Of a stretch of DNA of 64,000 bases, positions 48,280 to 59,813 are shown piece by piece. Every line of letters starts with the position of its first letter. Position 1 is the first letter of the stretch. The translations under genes were made by a program, and so were the position numbers. The DNA is taken from NCBI GenBank assembly GCA_025449115.1, contig JAHLKC010000150.1:32416-96415 (forward strand), given 5' to 3'. This stretch comes from Chytridium lagenaria. Taxonomy: Eukaryota; Chytridiomycota; Chytridiomycetes; Chytridiales; Chytridiaceae. The notes under the pieces are model-generated. The model saw nothing but the letters and a program-made list of their open reading frames with translations, was not told where the DNA came from and ran no database searches.

Positions 48280-49200
48280 GACTCTGATCGCTTACGGATA
48301 TAAAAAACAAATATAGAAATATAGACGGAACAGAATGAGTTACTCGTATGAGGATGTGATGGATGGATAGATGGATGGATGGATGATGGATGGATGGATA
48401 AAGGAATGAAGGAGTGAAGGAATGAAGGAATGGATGGATGGATGGAATATAATCTCCCTTGTCCCCTCTCGCTCTCTCGCTCTCTCTATCTATCTACCAA
48501 ATACACCCCCTTTGAATGAATGAATGAATGAATGAACACGAAGAAGGAGATAATTCAATGAGACATCAAATAATAATTAAATATCTAATGAGTATTTAAA
48601 ATGGGTGGGTTTACTTTTTATATTAATTTTTAAAGACTTGTTTTGTGATCACTCTGTACTACCTTCTCCCATTTATCTATTTAATTATGTATTTTAATTC
48701 TTGTGTCTCTTTCAATTATTTTATGTATTTTATTAAATATTAAATATATGACAACCTTGTTCTTCTTCTCTTCTTCTTAAATGCTTGTTCCATTGTCTAT
48801 ATGATATATGTATGTACTTAGTAAGAATATTTACTATACATACCAAATACTAATTACCCATCCATCTATCCATCCATATTATATATGTAAACAATATTTA
48901 CCTCTGCAGCCTTACACACACACAACTGTGCATCATATGTTTGTCACATATCGTCTTATTCAACTTGAAAACAATTCAATCAAAACAAATCAAATCAAAA
49001 CAAATGAAAAAGAATATCGAAATGTTTGGATAAAAGAACAGCGAGACAAAAGACCCAAAAAGAAAAGCAAATGATAATAATGATAATAATAATACCAGGA
49101 GGAGGCGAGAGAAAAAAACACAAAAACAAAGAAATAAAAAGGAATCGACTCGAGAAAAAGACACCAAATAACAAAAAAAAAAAGTAAAGCATCGTTTCTT
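48280..49200. other. AT-rich intergenic region with GGAT repeats
   Basis: No gene seen. Low-complexity DNA includes a (GGAT/GATG)n microsatellite, CTCT and GAAT repeats (48460-48540), and AT-rich sequence. 48960-49190 is T-poor on the plus strand, matching the 3' flank of the minus-strand gene at its right. Confidence 0.6.
48356..48445. repeat. (GGAT)n-type microsatellite
   Basis: Imperfect array of ATGGATGG and GGAATGAA units seen directly; upstream of the SUR7/PalI-like gene. Confidence 0.9.
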
Positions 49201-52200
49201 TTATAGCCCCTTCTACAAATATACAACAAGATATAAGTAATATGCCTCAAAACAGGAAAACAAAAAAAAAACAAAACTCACCACCAAAAGCGAATCAATC
49301 ACATCATGCGTCCTCGCATACTTGTCCTTCTTACCTGGCCCACCCTTCCCCTTCCCCGTCGTCCCATTCACCACCTTCCCCCAACTCTCCCTTTCCCAAC
49401 TCCAGCACTCACCGGCGACTTCGCACCCCCCTCTCCACCCCCCGCAACATTCACACTCAACGGTATCCGTCCCTCCTCCCTCCCCTTCAAAGGTACAAGC
49501 GTCCTCACCCCCTCTCCCCCTCACAGCCCTTCCCAGACCCCAATCCAATTCACCGTCGTCAACTGATCCTCTGCCGCAAACCACATCCCCGCCTCACCAT
49601 CCACAATCCTAAACCCATACATCCGCCCAGGATCAGGCGTAATCTCTGTGTTGCCCGTAATGGGAACCACACCAATCAATCGAAGATCGTTCGGGGATTT
49701 CACAATGTAGAGCGTGGACGACCGGAGAATACACCAGCGTCGTTTGTATGTTGTCCCCGAACGGACGTGAAGAAAGGATTCCATGTCAGGCACTGACAGC
49801 GCTTGGAAAAGAAGCGATGCGCTAGGGGAAGACGGGGACTCGTGTTTCTCCACCCGTTTCATCACAAAATCAACAATCCGTCTTGTAATGCTAATAGCAA
49901 AAATTAGAAAAAAAATCAACAATCACGCCATCAGACACATGTTTTTTATATAAAAAAAAAGGGGGATGTAAAGGTTTACTTACTTTGTCGTCTCTTTTGC
50001 TTTCACCGCACTCGTTACCATTGGAACATCCTCCTCCGTCTCTTCACCCCTCGACACCTCAATCATCGTCTCCTTCACCCCCCAACTCGCATACCGTCCT
50101 CCAGCTCTATCCTCATAAAACGAATCCACCTCTCTCCCCACACCACCCGCATCCACCGTCCCCTCCGAATCCGTCAAAAAACTCGTCACCCTCTCCTCCC
50201 TCGCCGTCGACGGATGCGCATCCAAATACGACATGTACGTATCCCGAGAAGTCGACGGATGCACATCCAGGAACGACATGTAATCCGTCTCACCACCAGG
50301 GTAGGCGTCTAAAAAGGATAAATAGTCGCCATTGTCAGAGAGATCGAGACTGGACACGGTGCTGCCCCTTCTAAAAGCTTTCAGGAATTCTCGTGCAATG
50401 TCGTCCGTGTCGTCAATCGTGGAAGGGGGGGAGGGAGATGTGATGATGGAGATGGGGGAGGCGGTTGCGGGGGTTGATGTGGGGCGTTGTTAGGAGCCAT
50501 TGTTGGGGTAGGATGGGATGTGTCAGGAGTGGGAGGGAGCGTGGATAGACGACGTGTAAAGTTGTGGATCACGTGGGCTAATGGCCGATTCGCAAAGGTG
50601 GCGGTATGACCCTCTATGACACTTTCGTCGTCCTCATCATCTGAACAAACCGTAAAGAAACTCTGTCGTTTATCCTATGAAAAAAATACAACCCATAAAT
50701 ACAATTAGAAAATAAAAAACATTCCCGCACAACCAAAAACCAAAGCAAAAAAAATAAAAATCAACAAAGGTCACGAAAAAAAAATGAAAGCAAACCTTTA
50801 ACCCTTTCTCCAAAACCTCATCCAACGACACAAGATAAGACGCATACTCCAAAAACCCATCCCCTCCAATCCCCTCCACAAGATTCGTCACCGTCTCTCG
50901 TTTCCAATTCATCTCCCCGATCTTCTTCGCCACCATCTCCTTCTTTGCCATCTCCACCTCCTCCTCCGTTGGCGGCGCCGGAACCTCCATCGTCAACGGC
51001 GATTGCTTCGCCACCCACTTCGGGTGTAACGCTGGCACCGTCCCCGCCAACGACGTGGACCGCGCCGTGATGCTAACCGACGATTCCAACGTCGTCGCTC
51101 GGGGTCGAGAGGTCGTTGGAGATGTGTTGATGGAATCCATGGTTGTCGCACGGGGACGATGACCGACTGCTGCGACGGATGGGAGGACTGGAGAGATGGG
51201 GGAGGGGAGGTTGATGTGTGTAGCTGATGATGATGCGCTGACAGAGGATGAGGTGGGTGATATTGGAACCCCTCCTCCTCCTCCTCCCCCTGCTCCACCT
51301 CGTGTCTGTTGGACATGTTGTTGGTAGGCGAGATGGTGTTTTTGTTGGTGCGGGGAGATGAGTTGGGTTGGGAGTGGGGCGGTCGTTGTTGCGCGTGGAC
51401 GTGTAGGAGGGATGACTGGGGTTGGGGCGGATGTTTCTGCTCGTGACCGGGTGGGTGTTGTCGGCGGGGTGATGATCCCCATGGAACGTTTTACACCACC
51501 TGGAAGACTTCCCGCGGGGTTGTATTTGATACCTTGGAGGAAGGCGGGTGGGGGTTGACGCCGTTGACCGCCTGGCAGACTGCCATGGGGTTCTATAACG
51601 GTGGGGAGGGGGATGATGGGGAGGGTTGGAGCGGTGGATGGAGATGTCGGAGGGGACAGAGAAGGGTGGAGGGAGGAGAGAGGAGTGGAATAGATTGAGG
51701 GGTCTTGAAGAGGTGAAGGAGAACGGGAGTGAACAGAGGAATCGAGTAATCCGTCGACAGTTGAGGTGACGCTGTCTCTAGACTTCACCTCCGCGGCCGC
51801 TTCCGCTGTGGGTGTCGTTGGTGCTTCCACGTTCGGGATGTATTTCTGAACATCTCTACTTGACACGCGTTGCGTAAACACCGGAACGCTAAACGTAGGC
51901 AGCTCTGGCACATCATCCTCCTCCTCCTCCTCCTCCTCCTCCTGCTCCGCCTCATCTGCTTCTGATGGCAACACGGAGGGTTTCTCTGATGTCCATGAGT
52001 CCCTGTAAGCTTGCGCGGCAGCCAACGCTTCCTTGAGCTCCTGTTCTGCGTCTTTATGAGTTTTTAAAGGCGTGGGAGAGGTGAGGAGGACGGCGGCGGC
52101 GACTGAGGAGAGACCAGAGGTGGGGGTGGGGAAGTTTCTTGACGTTGATGCTTTGAGAGGATGTGCAGAGGGATAGGGGGACGGGGGGGACTTCGCTGAT

Positions 52201-53577
52201 ACGGTTATCGTAGTAGGAGGAGCGATTATCGTCAATGCTACACGTCTCCTCAGTGGACGCCACGCTTTCTTGATCAAATTCAATGGGTGGTAACGGTTTC
52301 GTCACTTCATCCATTCTTTTAACGGATGCCGTCGTCATATCATCAGGGTTCGGGATGACCCACCCAACGTTCACATCATCCGGGAATGCAAACAACGCGT
52401 CCTCTGGAACAAAAAATAAACCTGGTGGATCAAATCCCGCTCTCATGACCTCATCAAACGCCTCCACATGAGCTTCTGACACGGCATCCGGCCTCGCATC
52501 AGCCAATTCCTGTGCGGCTTCATCGATCGACCCCATTCGCCATAGACATACTGCCGCATTAAATTTAATCTCGTAGAGATGGAGGTTGAAGGAGATGCCG
52601 TAGGGCTCGAGAGAGATGGAGGGGGAGGGGAGGAGGGATTCTGAGGCGTGAAAGTTGGTGAGAGCGAGTTGGGGAGAGGTGGAGGAGTGGGAGATGCCGA
52701 GGAGGTAATATGCGAAGGCGCGGAGATGGGGGATGAGAGGAGGGGAGGGGGGGCTTAAAATGGAGGTGAGGAGGTGGATAGAAGTTGCGTCGTCGCCTGT
52801 GTGGGAGGAGAGGAGGGCTTGGTTGAAGAGGAGAGGGAGGAGGGTTGGGATATATCCTGGGAGAAAATGGAATTGGGTTAGTTGTGTCTTCATTCAAAGA
52901 ATTTCTCATGCAATGGCGCACGATAAGTCTATGGTTTCTAATCTTTCTAGTCCATTATTCGCCGTTGTATCAACATTTATCCCACGATATTCCGCCAAGT
53001 TGCTCATGCTCCGCATAGGTCCATATTAAGATGGCTTGTGAACGAGTATTCTTTAATGTCGGCAGACATGTTATACTCGGTTGCCCTTGCAGAATATAAA
53101 AACCAGTTGCCCTCCAAAAATACGTCAACTTTGTTCTGTTTGCTGTTTCCACGGCAACTGACTGACAAGGACTTCATTTTAAGTGACCCAAAGGGGCTTT
53201 TTGAAGTGCGAGGGTTACGTTATTGAGTTGTGGAGGCCCAAAGTAAGGGGAGAGAGGTAGATGGTACGGGATGATAAGGAGTAGGCGGGAGAAGCGGCTC
53301 CGCAACAGGTTTAGGCATCCAGCTTGCAGATCCATTGAATAAAGCCATTGAAACATTGGTATTTGTAGAGGTGTAAAGCGAAACACTCGTTCTCATCCGT
53401 AGTAACAAACCAACAAACAAACAACACATGATGATTCATACATACCCTGAATGCCTCGACTGCCCTCTTGATATCCCCCGAAATGCACAGAGCCACAGCC
53501 ATACTCCATTGATTTGTCAGAAATGGGATATCATCGTCTTCGGTTGTGGTCCTAGTTGATATTGATGATGATGCCAT
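49201..53577 (-). CDS. TPR (p67phox/NoxR-like) plus PH-domain protein
   Basis: Large multi-exon gene. Exon 1 (53577-about 53447) encodes MASSSISTRTTTEDDDIPFL and QWSMAVALCISGDIKRAVEA. A ~560-nt intron leads to GYIPTLLPLLFNQALLSS at 52853 and a TPR-type region ending FNAAVCLWRMGSIDEAAQEL and FDPPGLFFVPEDALFAFPDD, whose order resembles the p67phox/NoxR N-terminus. A long disordered part (52280-50780) has three RPRATT motifs, two GSLPGG motifs and an E-rich run. 50357-50240 carries three peptide repeats (YLSFLDAYPG, YMSFLDVHPST, YMSYLDAHPST). A PH domain (about 49800-49525, MESFLHVRSGTTYKRRWCIL) is followed by a basic tail; a final exon KGL may stop at 49201. Several junctions and indels are unresolved. 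The NoxR relation is an inference. Confidence 0.6.
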
Positions 53578-55560
53578 TATCGGAATGCTTCTTGATGTTG
53601 AATGAATGAATGAGTGGAGAGTTGGACGGAGTAATCGTTAAATTGTGATGGTTGAAGGATGGTTATGAGTGTAGACTGAGTGTAAGATTGAGGGTCGATT
53701 GACGTTGGTAGATTGAATGCCGTAGTAGTAAAGTTGTATGTAGCAAGCAGTGGATAGTAAAATAGTTGATGGTGGATAAAGAGTGATGATGCGTTTGAGA
53801 GATTCAATGACGGCCTCCTCCGAGTCCTTCTTTTGGTTGTTGTTGGAGTCGTTGTTGTCGTCGTCTTGTATGACTGACTAGAGGTGTCTTTCCCCCTAAT
53901 ATATATCTAATATGTAAAATATTTAAATACCTATGACGATGATGATTATGACGATGAATGCTTACTAAATATTCATTAATATTTATTATTGTATTTAATA
54001 CATAATAAGGCTGGTCACGAGGTAGGATATCTTCAATTATAATTTTAATTATAATTATGGTGTATTTACCGAGATTGTTTTTATGTTTATTAATAAATAA
54101 TTATTATTAAATAGAATAAGTAGGGGGTTGAATGTAGTACCAAATTTTGAAACAAGGCGACTCAGCCTTTTTAAACAATTTGTTTTGATTGGTTTGTCTC
54201 TTTGGTTGGTTGTGACAAGCCAGCGGCTGATTTAATAATAATATTCAAAATATAGTCAATCAGTAGTAGGGGATATTGTGTGTCACATTGCCATCTTAAA
54301 AAGCATCTGAAAGTAGCGGAAAAACTGATGCCAGCTGCATGCTCTTTACACGTACTAGGCTACTCCCTATCTGTCAAACTTAAGTTTGGCGGGTAATTCA
54401 TGAATGTGCATTAAGATGGAAGGTATTTATTTATGTTTTCCAATCATACATCTTTTCTCATTGCCTTGGAAGGCTCGGGAACGGAGCGCTATCAATATTA
54501 AAGAAGCAGATGTTCTTCGTTTCACCCAGTGTTGAATATCAAGCAAAGTAATACTGCAAAGTGATGTATTATTAAATTTAGGGAATCAACAACACTACAA
54601 AGATGAAATAAAAGTAAATCGGAAGTGTTTTGGAGTGAAGGTTGCGTTATCATCAGTGGATGGGTGATGATTCAGTTCAAAGGAATGCTGCTACAGACTC
54701 TGGTATTTATACCATTTAGGATTTTCACTGTTACAGAAACAGCTAATGTAATTCCTTCATGTCAAATCTCCTTTCTTATCAATTTTTTCAAGGGGACTCC
54801 TATCATATCAAGATAAAGGGGATTCATCCTTTCAGATAAAGAATGTTATTTCTCAAAATATTTATTAGAATATTTTGGTATCTTGGTTTTATAATTACCA
54901 GTAAATTTGCACCATAAATATGCTCTGCAAGAAGAGAATCTTAGGTTGCAATAGGAATTGATGAGGTAATCGTGTATTTTGGTTTTTAAGCTTTATAGGA
55001 GACAATGAATTGCTGGCCTTCACACGCAAGACTTTTGTGGATTTTGGTTGCACATTTGCACTTCAACCTAGTTTTGTCATCGCTTATCCTGGCCCTGGTT
55101 CCATCTTGATCATGGATGGAGTTAAATTGACTGTCACCCCTCCATTGATTTTTATCTTTATTATTTGGGAATAGTCCCAATTTTCCTTTCTGCCCACTGC
55201 CCCATTATTAATTGCATTAAGTTTGTGTTTTGGTTGGTTTAGTCAATGTTGCAAAAGATGAACATGAATGGACGGAGCTAAACTTACTGTCATCCCTCCA
55301 TTATTTTTTATCTTTGTTCTTTGGGAATAGTCCCAATTTTTCTTCCCGCCCATGACCCCATTTCAAAGGGTGTGTAAGGAGTGCTACACATCAGCTCAAA
55401 AGATGAACATGCATGTTGTAGAGATGATGCAGGGTTTTTATGGGTACAATATGGGAGTATATTTTTTATAAACATGGCTATTTTGATCCCTCAAATGGCT
55501 ATTCACAAGACATTCTGTAAATGGATATGAATAGATGTTTATCATTTTCTGTTGATTAAC
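53578..55560. other. AT-rich intergenic region
   Basis: About 2 kb with no credible gene. Contains a self-complementary AT stretch near 54035-54060 (AATTATAATT-type words) and the diverged duplicated block described separately. Confidence 0.6.
55112..55363. repeat. Diverged direct repeat (~95 bp, two copies)
   Basis: The words ATCTTTRTTCTTTGGGAATA (variants) and GGGAATAGTCCCAATTTT with TGCCC/CGCCCATGACCCCATT occur at about 55115-55205 and 55270-55363, a step near 155 bases. A shared AAAAGATGAACATG word recurs at 55252 and 55400. GGGAATAGTCCC itself is nearly palindromic. Confidence 0.75.
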
Positions 55561-56211
55561 AAGCTGCGTGATTAACTTTCCTGTTTGTGACCCATTTTTT
55601 AGTTTACGGCGTCCCTCCCCCTGTTTATCCCCTCCTCTTCCCCACCTCCTTCAAGGGTTGAAACACGCAAAAACGCGCTTGGCCACTCAACAATCAGGTA
55701 AATCCTTCCTCAAACAAACACAATATAAGCGTAGATCATTTGGGGAGTCCGTAGCAGTGTTTGAGGAGGGAGGATGGTGAGATGATTTACGAGGTTGAGA
55801 TGCATCTGGACGCGTCAGCCTCTGCACATCCCATCAGCCCGAACTGGACATGACACACTTCCTTGTTGTCTATAAGGGAGCCATGATCCCTTTCCCTCCG
55901 GTAATTCATCTGACATATACAATAAAATAAACACACTGGTTGTTACCTAAACTATTACCTTTACTAAATAGCATAACCTGTCCTCTACCCTCCTCTCTCT
56001 CGTGTACTCAAAACAAATAAACAATTAAGAAAAAGGGAAATGGGTATACGCGTAATTACAGTCAAGAAACTCCTCATCGCTACAAAGATCTCCATGGATG
56101 GGAGATGCGTCAAACGCGCTCACTCTGTTGCAAACCACGACCTCGCCGACGGCATTCTAGCGCCCACTTCAGCTCACTGATCCAGGAGGAGTCATTCCAC
56201 AAGGCGTTGTA
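55561..56211. other. Flank left of LTR 1
   Basis: No recognisable coding sequence. A short frame of about 60 codons at 56105 reads into the LTR and is not credible as a gene. It may contain older transposon remnants. Confidence 0.4.
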
Positions 56212-57653
56212 TGTTGGGTTTCGCTCACTTGACTCACAAGGACGCGTCAGGATCACTCGCACCATTAGTCCGCGGCGTCGGGCGCAACACTAGAGTTGTG
56301 AAGTTCTCTCTAGTGGCCTCCTCTACTCAGCCTTGACATACAGAGGTAGAGAACCACATTGTAGGTGACGATACTAACTCCCTGGATGTACTCCAGAGTC
56401 GAGAATAAAGCCCTACTCATCCGTTAAGGGATGCAAGGATTTGGTGTGCTGTGGTTTGTGTTTCGTTCTGATCGTTAGTAGAAAGGGGAAAATGAAGGGA
56501 AATGCCTCATAACTAGGTCCAAGGTGACGAGAGGAAAGGGTTCTACGAGAAGGATTCCATCCCGCTCCAAGGAATGTGTCAGGTCTCCGTTACTGCTCCT
56601 TATAACCGTTTTAACGTGTTGTTTCTATTGTCTCATCCATCCACGGGCTTCTTATGTGCCGCTACTCCCACTCCAAACATCGGGATGGCATATGTCGTCA
56701 ACAATATAGCAACAGGCGTGGTTCTCCGACCAGACCCTCGAAGGAATCATGCAAATAAGGCGTATTTCTACTGCTCATACCTTCTTAGAAGTTCATCTTG
56801 GTCTGGGTTGCGGTCTCTCCCGGTGACGCCATCACCTGAGCACCCGCTGGCAACATTCAATACACTATAGATAATAAAAGGGGTTGGTGAAAGCTCAGCC
56901 AGAGGCTGGCTGAAGCCAGAGGGCCTTCAAGGTCTTTGGGGTGAACGTAAATCTATTCAACTTTCTACAAATAATAAAACAATACATAAAGGGGAATCAA
57001 ATAACAACAACAAGCATCTCGACCAACGTGGTAGCATGTCATAAGTTGGCATACCACGTCGACCGCCCTTCCTTCTATAAAAACCTCTCTCATATCTATG
57101 GGGAAAAACTATGAAAAACCCCGAGAGGGAAAAGAATGGAACAGGAACAACAAGATAAGAATAAGGCACGACGTCTATATAAGCGACGCATTCATGCCTC
57201 TCGGTGAGGTTATCCAATAATCTCACAGAGTGCTCTGGAATTTACGCGTCGTTAGAGTTGAGCACAAACGCGCACTGGACTTCTAATTCACTCTCTGGAC
57301 TCATTTAAATCTCCCACTTTTGATTTACCTTCCTTGATTGGTTTATTTTCTTTATACCAGCTGGTTTAATTATAACTCTACCTGTTTGTGATTGGACATT
57401 CCCTTTAAGCATTTATTCCCTTTGTTCCGTCAAGGCTCTCTGATTTGTTTATCTTTGTAGTGGAGAGTTTAACGCGTGAGTGTACGCGTCTCGGATAGGT
57501 TTACCTTTGTGTTGTCTTTCCTTTTTACTTGTTTGTTTTATTTGAGTATTTAAAGACTCGTGTGTTGAGTCGAAATAAATTAAGAACGTTGTTCGAGCAA
57601 AAGTGCGTTTAACTTTGTTTTAATTGAGCCCCGTGAACGACAAGTATTCAACA
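56212..57653 (+). mobile_element. 5' LTR of copia element 1, interrupted by an insertion
   Basis: Begins TGTTGGGTTTCGCTCAC and ends AAGTATTCAACA, i.e. TG...CA. Its parts are identified by comparison with the fragment at 59528-59813: 56212-56296 and 57228-57430 match that fragment in order. Removing the inserted 931 bases plus a 4-base duplication leaves an LTR of about 507 bp. It is followed at once by a primer-binding site. Confidence 0.82.
56297..57227. mobile_element. 931-bp insertion nested in LTR 1 (TGTGA...TCACA termini)
   Basis: The interrupted LTR reads ...CTAGAGT, then TGTGAAGTTC ... ATCTCACA, then GAGTGCTC. The uninterrupted LTR copy at 59607 reads CTAGAGTGCTTGG, so GAGT is duplicated on both sides (56293-56296 and 57228-57231). 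The termini are inverted complements over five bases (TGTGA/TCACA) and also fit the TG...CA ends of an LTR. No transposase or polymerase is seen, so this is either a solo LTR of another family or a small non-autonomous element. A GCCAGAGGCTGGC hairpin lies near 56905. Confidence 0.75.
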
Positions 57654-57668
57654 GTGGTAGCACTTCTC
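57654..57668 (+). other. Primer-binding site, element 1
   Basis: GTGGTAGCACTTC directly after the LTR end. TGGTAGCAC resembles the complement of an initiator-tRNA-Met 3' end including CCA, as used by Ty1/copia elements. The same word follows LTR 2. Confidence 0.7.
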
Positions 57669-57675
57669 TGACGAC

Positions 57676-59160
57676 ATGGGAAAGAAAGACGACTCAGATG
57701 ACGAGCGCAGCAAGCCAGTCAAGTTCGACGGGCAAGACTTTCACATCTGGAAACGTCGGATGACCACTTACCTCAAAGACAAGGGTCTTTGGGCGATCAC
57801 TGAGACAGCATTTACGCCGTACGTTAACGAGAACGCTCCAACCAAAGAAGAGAAGGATCTGCGTATCAAGGAGCAGTCAGCTAACAATTGTGCCAAGAAC
57901 CGGATAGAGTCTCGAGTGACTGATTCGGTCTTACACTTGATTGGAGAGGACTTCACGGCCAAGGAAGCATGGGAGTGCCTTGTGTCATCATTTGAGCGTA
58001 AATCCCAACCCAACCGCAATGCCCTCACGCGCAAGCTCACGCGTCTCAGAATGGAGGATGACGCGTCTTTACGCGTATTCGTTGCAGAACTTTCGACAAT
58101 GGTCAACCAACTCAAGGCAGCCTGTTGGGTTTATTCATCTTTCTGTTTTGTTTTACTCACCCACATTCGCTATTTTATCTAAGTTATTTTCCCCCGAACT
58201 TTATACATTTACGCGTTTTTCTAAGTTTCGATTTGATCAGTTTTATTGAGCTCCTCATTCCATTGGAGGATGCGTTAATCCCTTAACTTTATTATTTTAT
58301 GTTTAATTTATGATACGTAATTTGGAGGGATTTACGGATCATGAGTTCTGATGTAAATCCCCACTCCCTACATGTATTGCGAAAATTAGTTAACATTAAT
58401 ATTTGGAAGTTTCGTAGTAATTGCCTCCCTGTCACCGCTGGAGACTCCATCACCATTTTATACTATAATTCTCTTTTTTAATTCATTATATTTAAATTAC
58501 AATTGAGCCCCGTAACCCCTACACAGCCGGCGAGGCTGTCTCCATCGAGCAACACATTGCTCACCTGCTCACCAACTCCCGGAAGCTTACGACGTCGCGG
58601 TTGCCAACATTGAAACGGACGACAAAGCGGTCAAGGACTACAACCTGGTCGTTGCCAGGCTTCTCGACTGTGAAGAGAAGATCAAGGACCGCGTGGAGGC
58701 ATCGGAGGAAGCGGAGGCCTTCTTCACGACAAGAGCGCGTAAGGGGAAGAAACCAGCAGGAAAGGACGCGTCGAAAGGTGGAGATAAAAGGTCAGTGACT
58801 TGTTTTAAGTGCAAGAAGATAGGACACTATGCGAACAAGTGTCGCTCTGGGAAGAAGAAGGACTCGGGGGAGTCGAGTGATGATACCTCAGAGAACGAGA
58901 GAGATGGTGGTGGTAGGAACCGTCATCGTGGGAAGTGGTGGAAGAAGCGCGCCTCGGACAAGAAGAAGTCTGCAAACACGGCGCGTGCAGTCCAATTGCC
59001 TTTATGGCTATTGTGCGTCAGGTTGACGCGGAGGCTGGGGAAGCCTTGTCGGTTAAGCTGGAGAAGCGGGATAACCGATGGATTCTGGACTCTGGAGCCA
59101 CTCACCATATGACCTTCTCGAAGGAAGGTTTGCGGGGTTACCGCGCCGCAGCAGCCGCGT
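57676..59160 (+). pseudogene. Copia element 1 gag and protease region, interrupted
   Basis: Retrotransposon Gag begins at 57676 (MGKKDDSDDERSKPV, KFDGQDFHIWKRRMTTYL) in the UBN2/gag style. It is cut at 58122 by a 401-bp solo LTR and resumes at 58529 (GEAVSIEQHIAHLLTN). A CCHC knuckle, CFKCKKIGHYANKC, lies at about 58802-58845. The protease motif RWILDSGATHHMTF follows at about 59080. Frame changes occur near 58590, 58700 and 59030. The element cannot make an intact polyprotein. Confidence 0.85.
58123..58523 (+). mobile_element. Solo LTR of the element-2 family inserted in gag
   Basis: A 401-bp sequence beginning TGTTGGGTTTATTC and ending AACCCCTACA. It is flanked by a perfect 5-bp target duplication CAGCC (58118-58122 and 58524-58528). 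Removing it together with one CAGCC restores an open gag frame (Lys-Ala-Ala-Gly-Glu-Ala). It matches the LTR at about 62024-62424 along its length. Confidence 0.95.
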
Positions 59161-59527
59161 AAAAACTGCAGAGCACGGCGAAGGAATACGCGTGGAGGGA
59201 GTAGGAGATTTAACCCTCAGCATCAAGGTCGGGAAGGCCACGCAAACGATCACGCTCAAGAACGTACTCTATGTGCCGGAGCTCACGCGTAATCTCATCT
59301 CCTGGGTGCAGCAGCGTCGCGTGGCGTTGTTTTGGAGTCATCCAGCGGCAAGTATCGCCTCAGACACGTCGGATCGAACGACGTGACGGCAGAGTTCAAG
59401 GTTGAGGACAACCTATTTTATCTGGTGCAGCCAGACACCGCAGCAAACACCACGATGGGTGTGAAAAGCCAGTCGCTCAACAGCGCGCAGATTTGGCATC
59501 GACGGATGGGTCACATCTCGATGAAGG
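59161..59527 (+). pseudogene. Copia element 1 protease-to-integrase linker and GAG-pre-integrase start
   Basis: Continuation of pol with one or two frame shifts: NVLYVPELTRNLIS (a copia protease-integrase signature) and SAQIWHRRMGHISMKV, the beginning of the GAG-pre-integrase domain. It stops abruptly at 59527, where LTR sequence begins. Confidence 0.8.
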
Positions 59528-59813
59528 TGTTGGGTTTCGCTCACTTGACTCACAAGGACGCGTCAGTATCACTCGCACCATTAGTCCGCGGCGTCGGGCG
59601 CAACACTAGAGTGCTTGGAATTTACGCGTCGTTAGAGTTGAGCGCGAACGCGCCCACTGGACTCCTAATTCACTCTCTGGACTCATTTGAATTTTCCACT
59701 TTGATTTACCTTCCTTGATTGGTTTATTTTCTTCATGCCAGTTTAATTATAACCCTACCTGTTTGTGATTGGACATTCCCTTCTAGCCTTTAATCCCTTT
59801 GTTCCCGTCAAGG
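59528..59813 (+). mobile_element. Truncated LTR-1 fragment inside pol
   Basis: Starts exactly at the LTR terminus TGTTGGGTTTCGC and follows LTR 1 to about GTTCCCGTCAAGG. It then switches to integrase coding sequence, lacking the last ~220 bases of the LTR. This copy does not carry the 931-bp insertion. No target duplication is evident, and the integrase residues expected on either side are missing, so recombination with deletion is more likely than simple insertion. Confidence 0.85.

Noticed and set aside
51358..51558. Val/Gly-rich plus-strand frame opposite the TPR/PH gene
   Set aside because: Shadow of the Pro/Ser/Thr-rich minus-strand coding region.
53000..53240. Minus-strand coding-like segment (EGNWFLYSARATEYNMSADI)
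   Set aside because: It lies inside the first long intron of the TPR/PH gene, is interrupted by stops and matches no family I know; possibly a decayed fragment.
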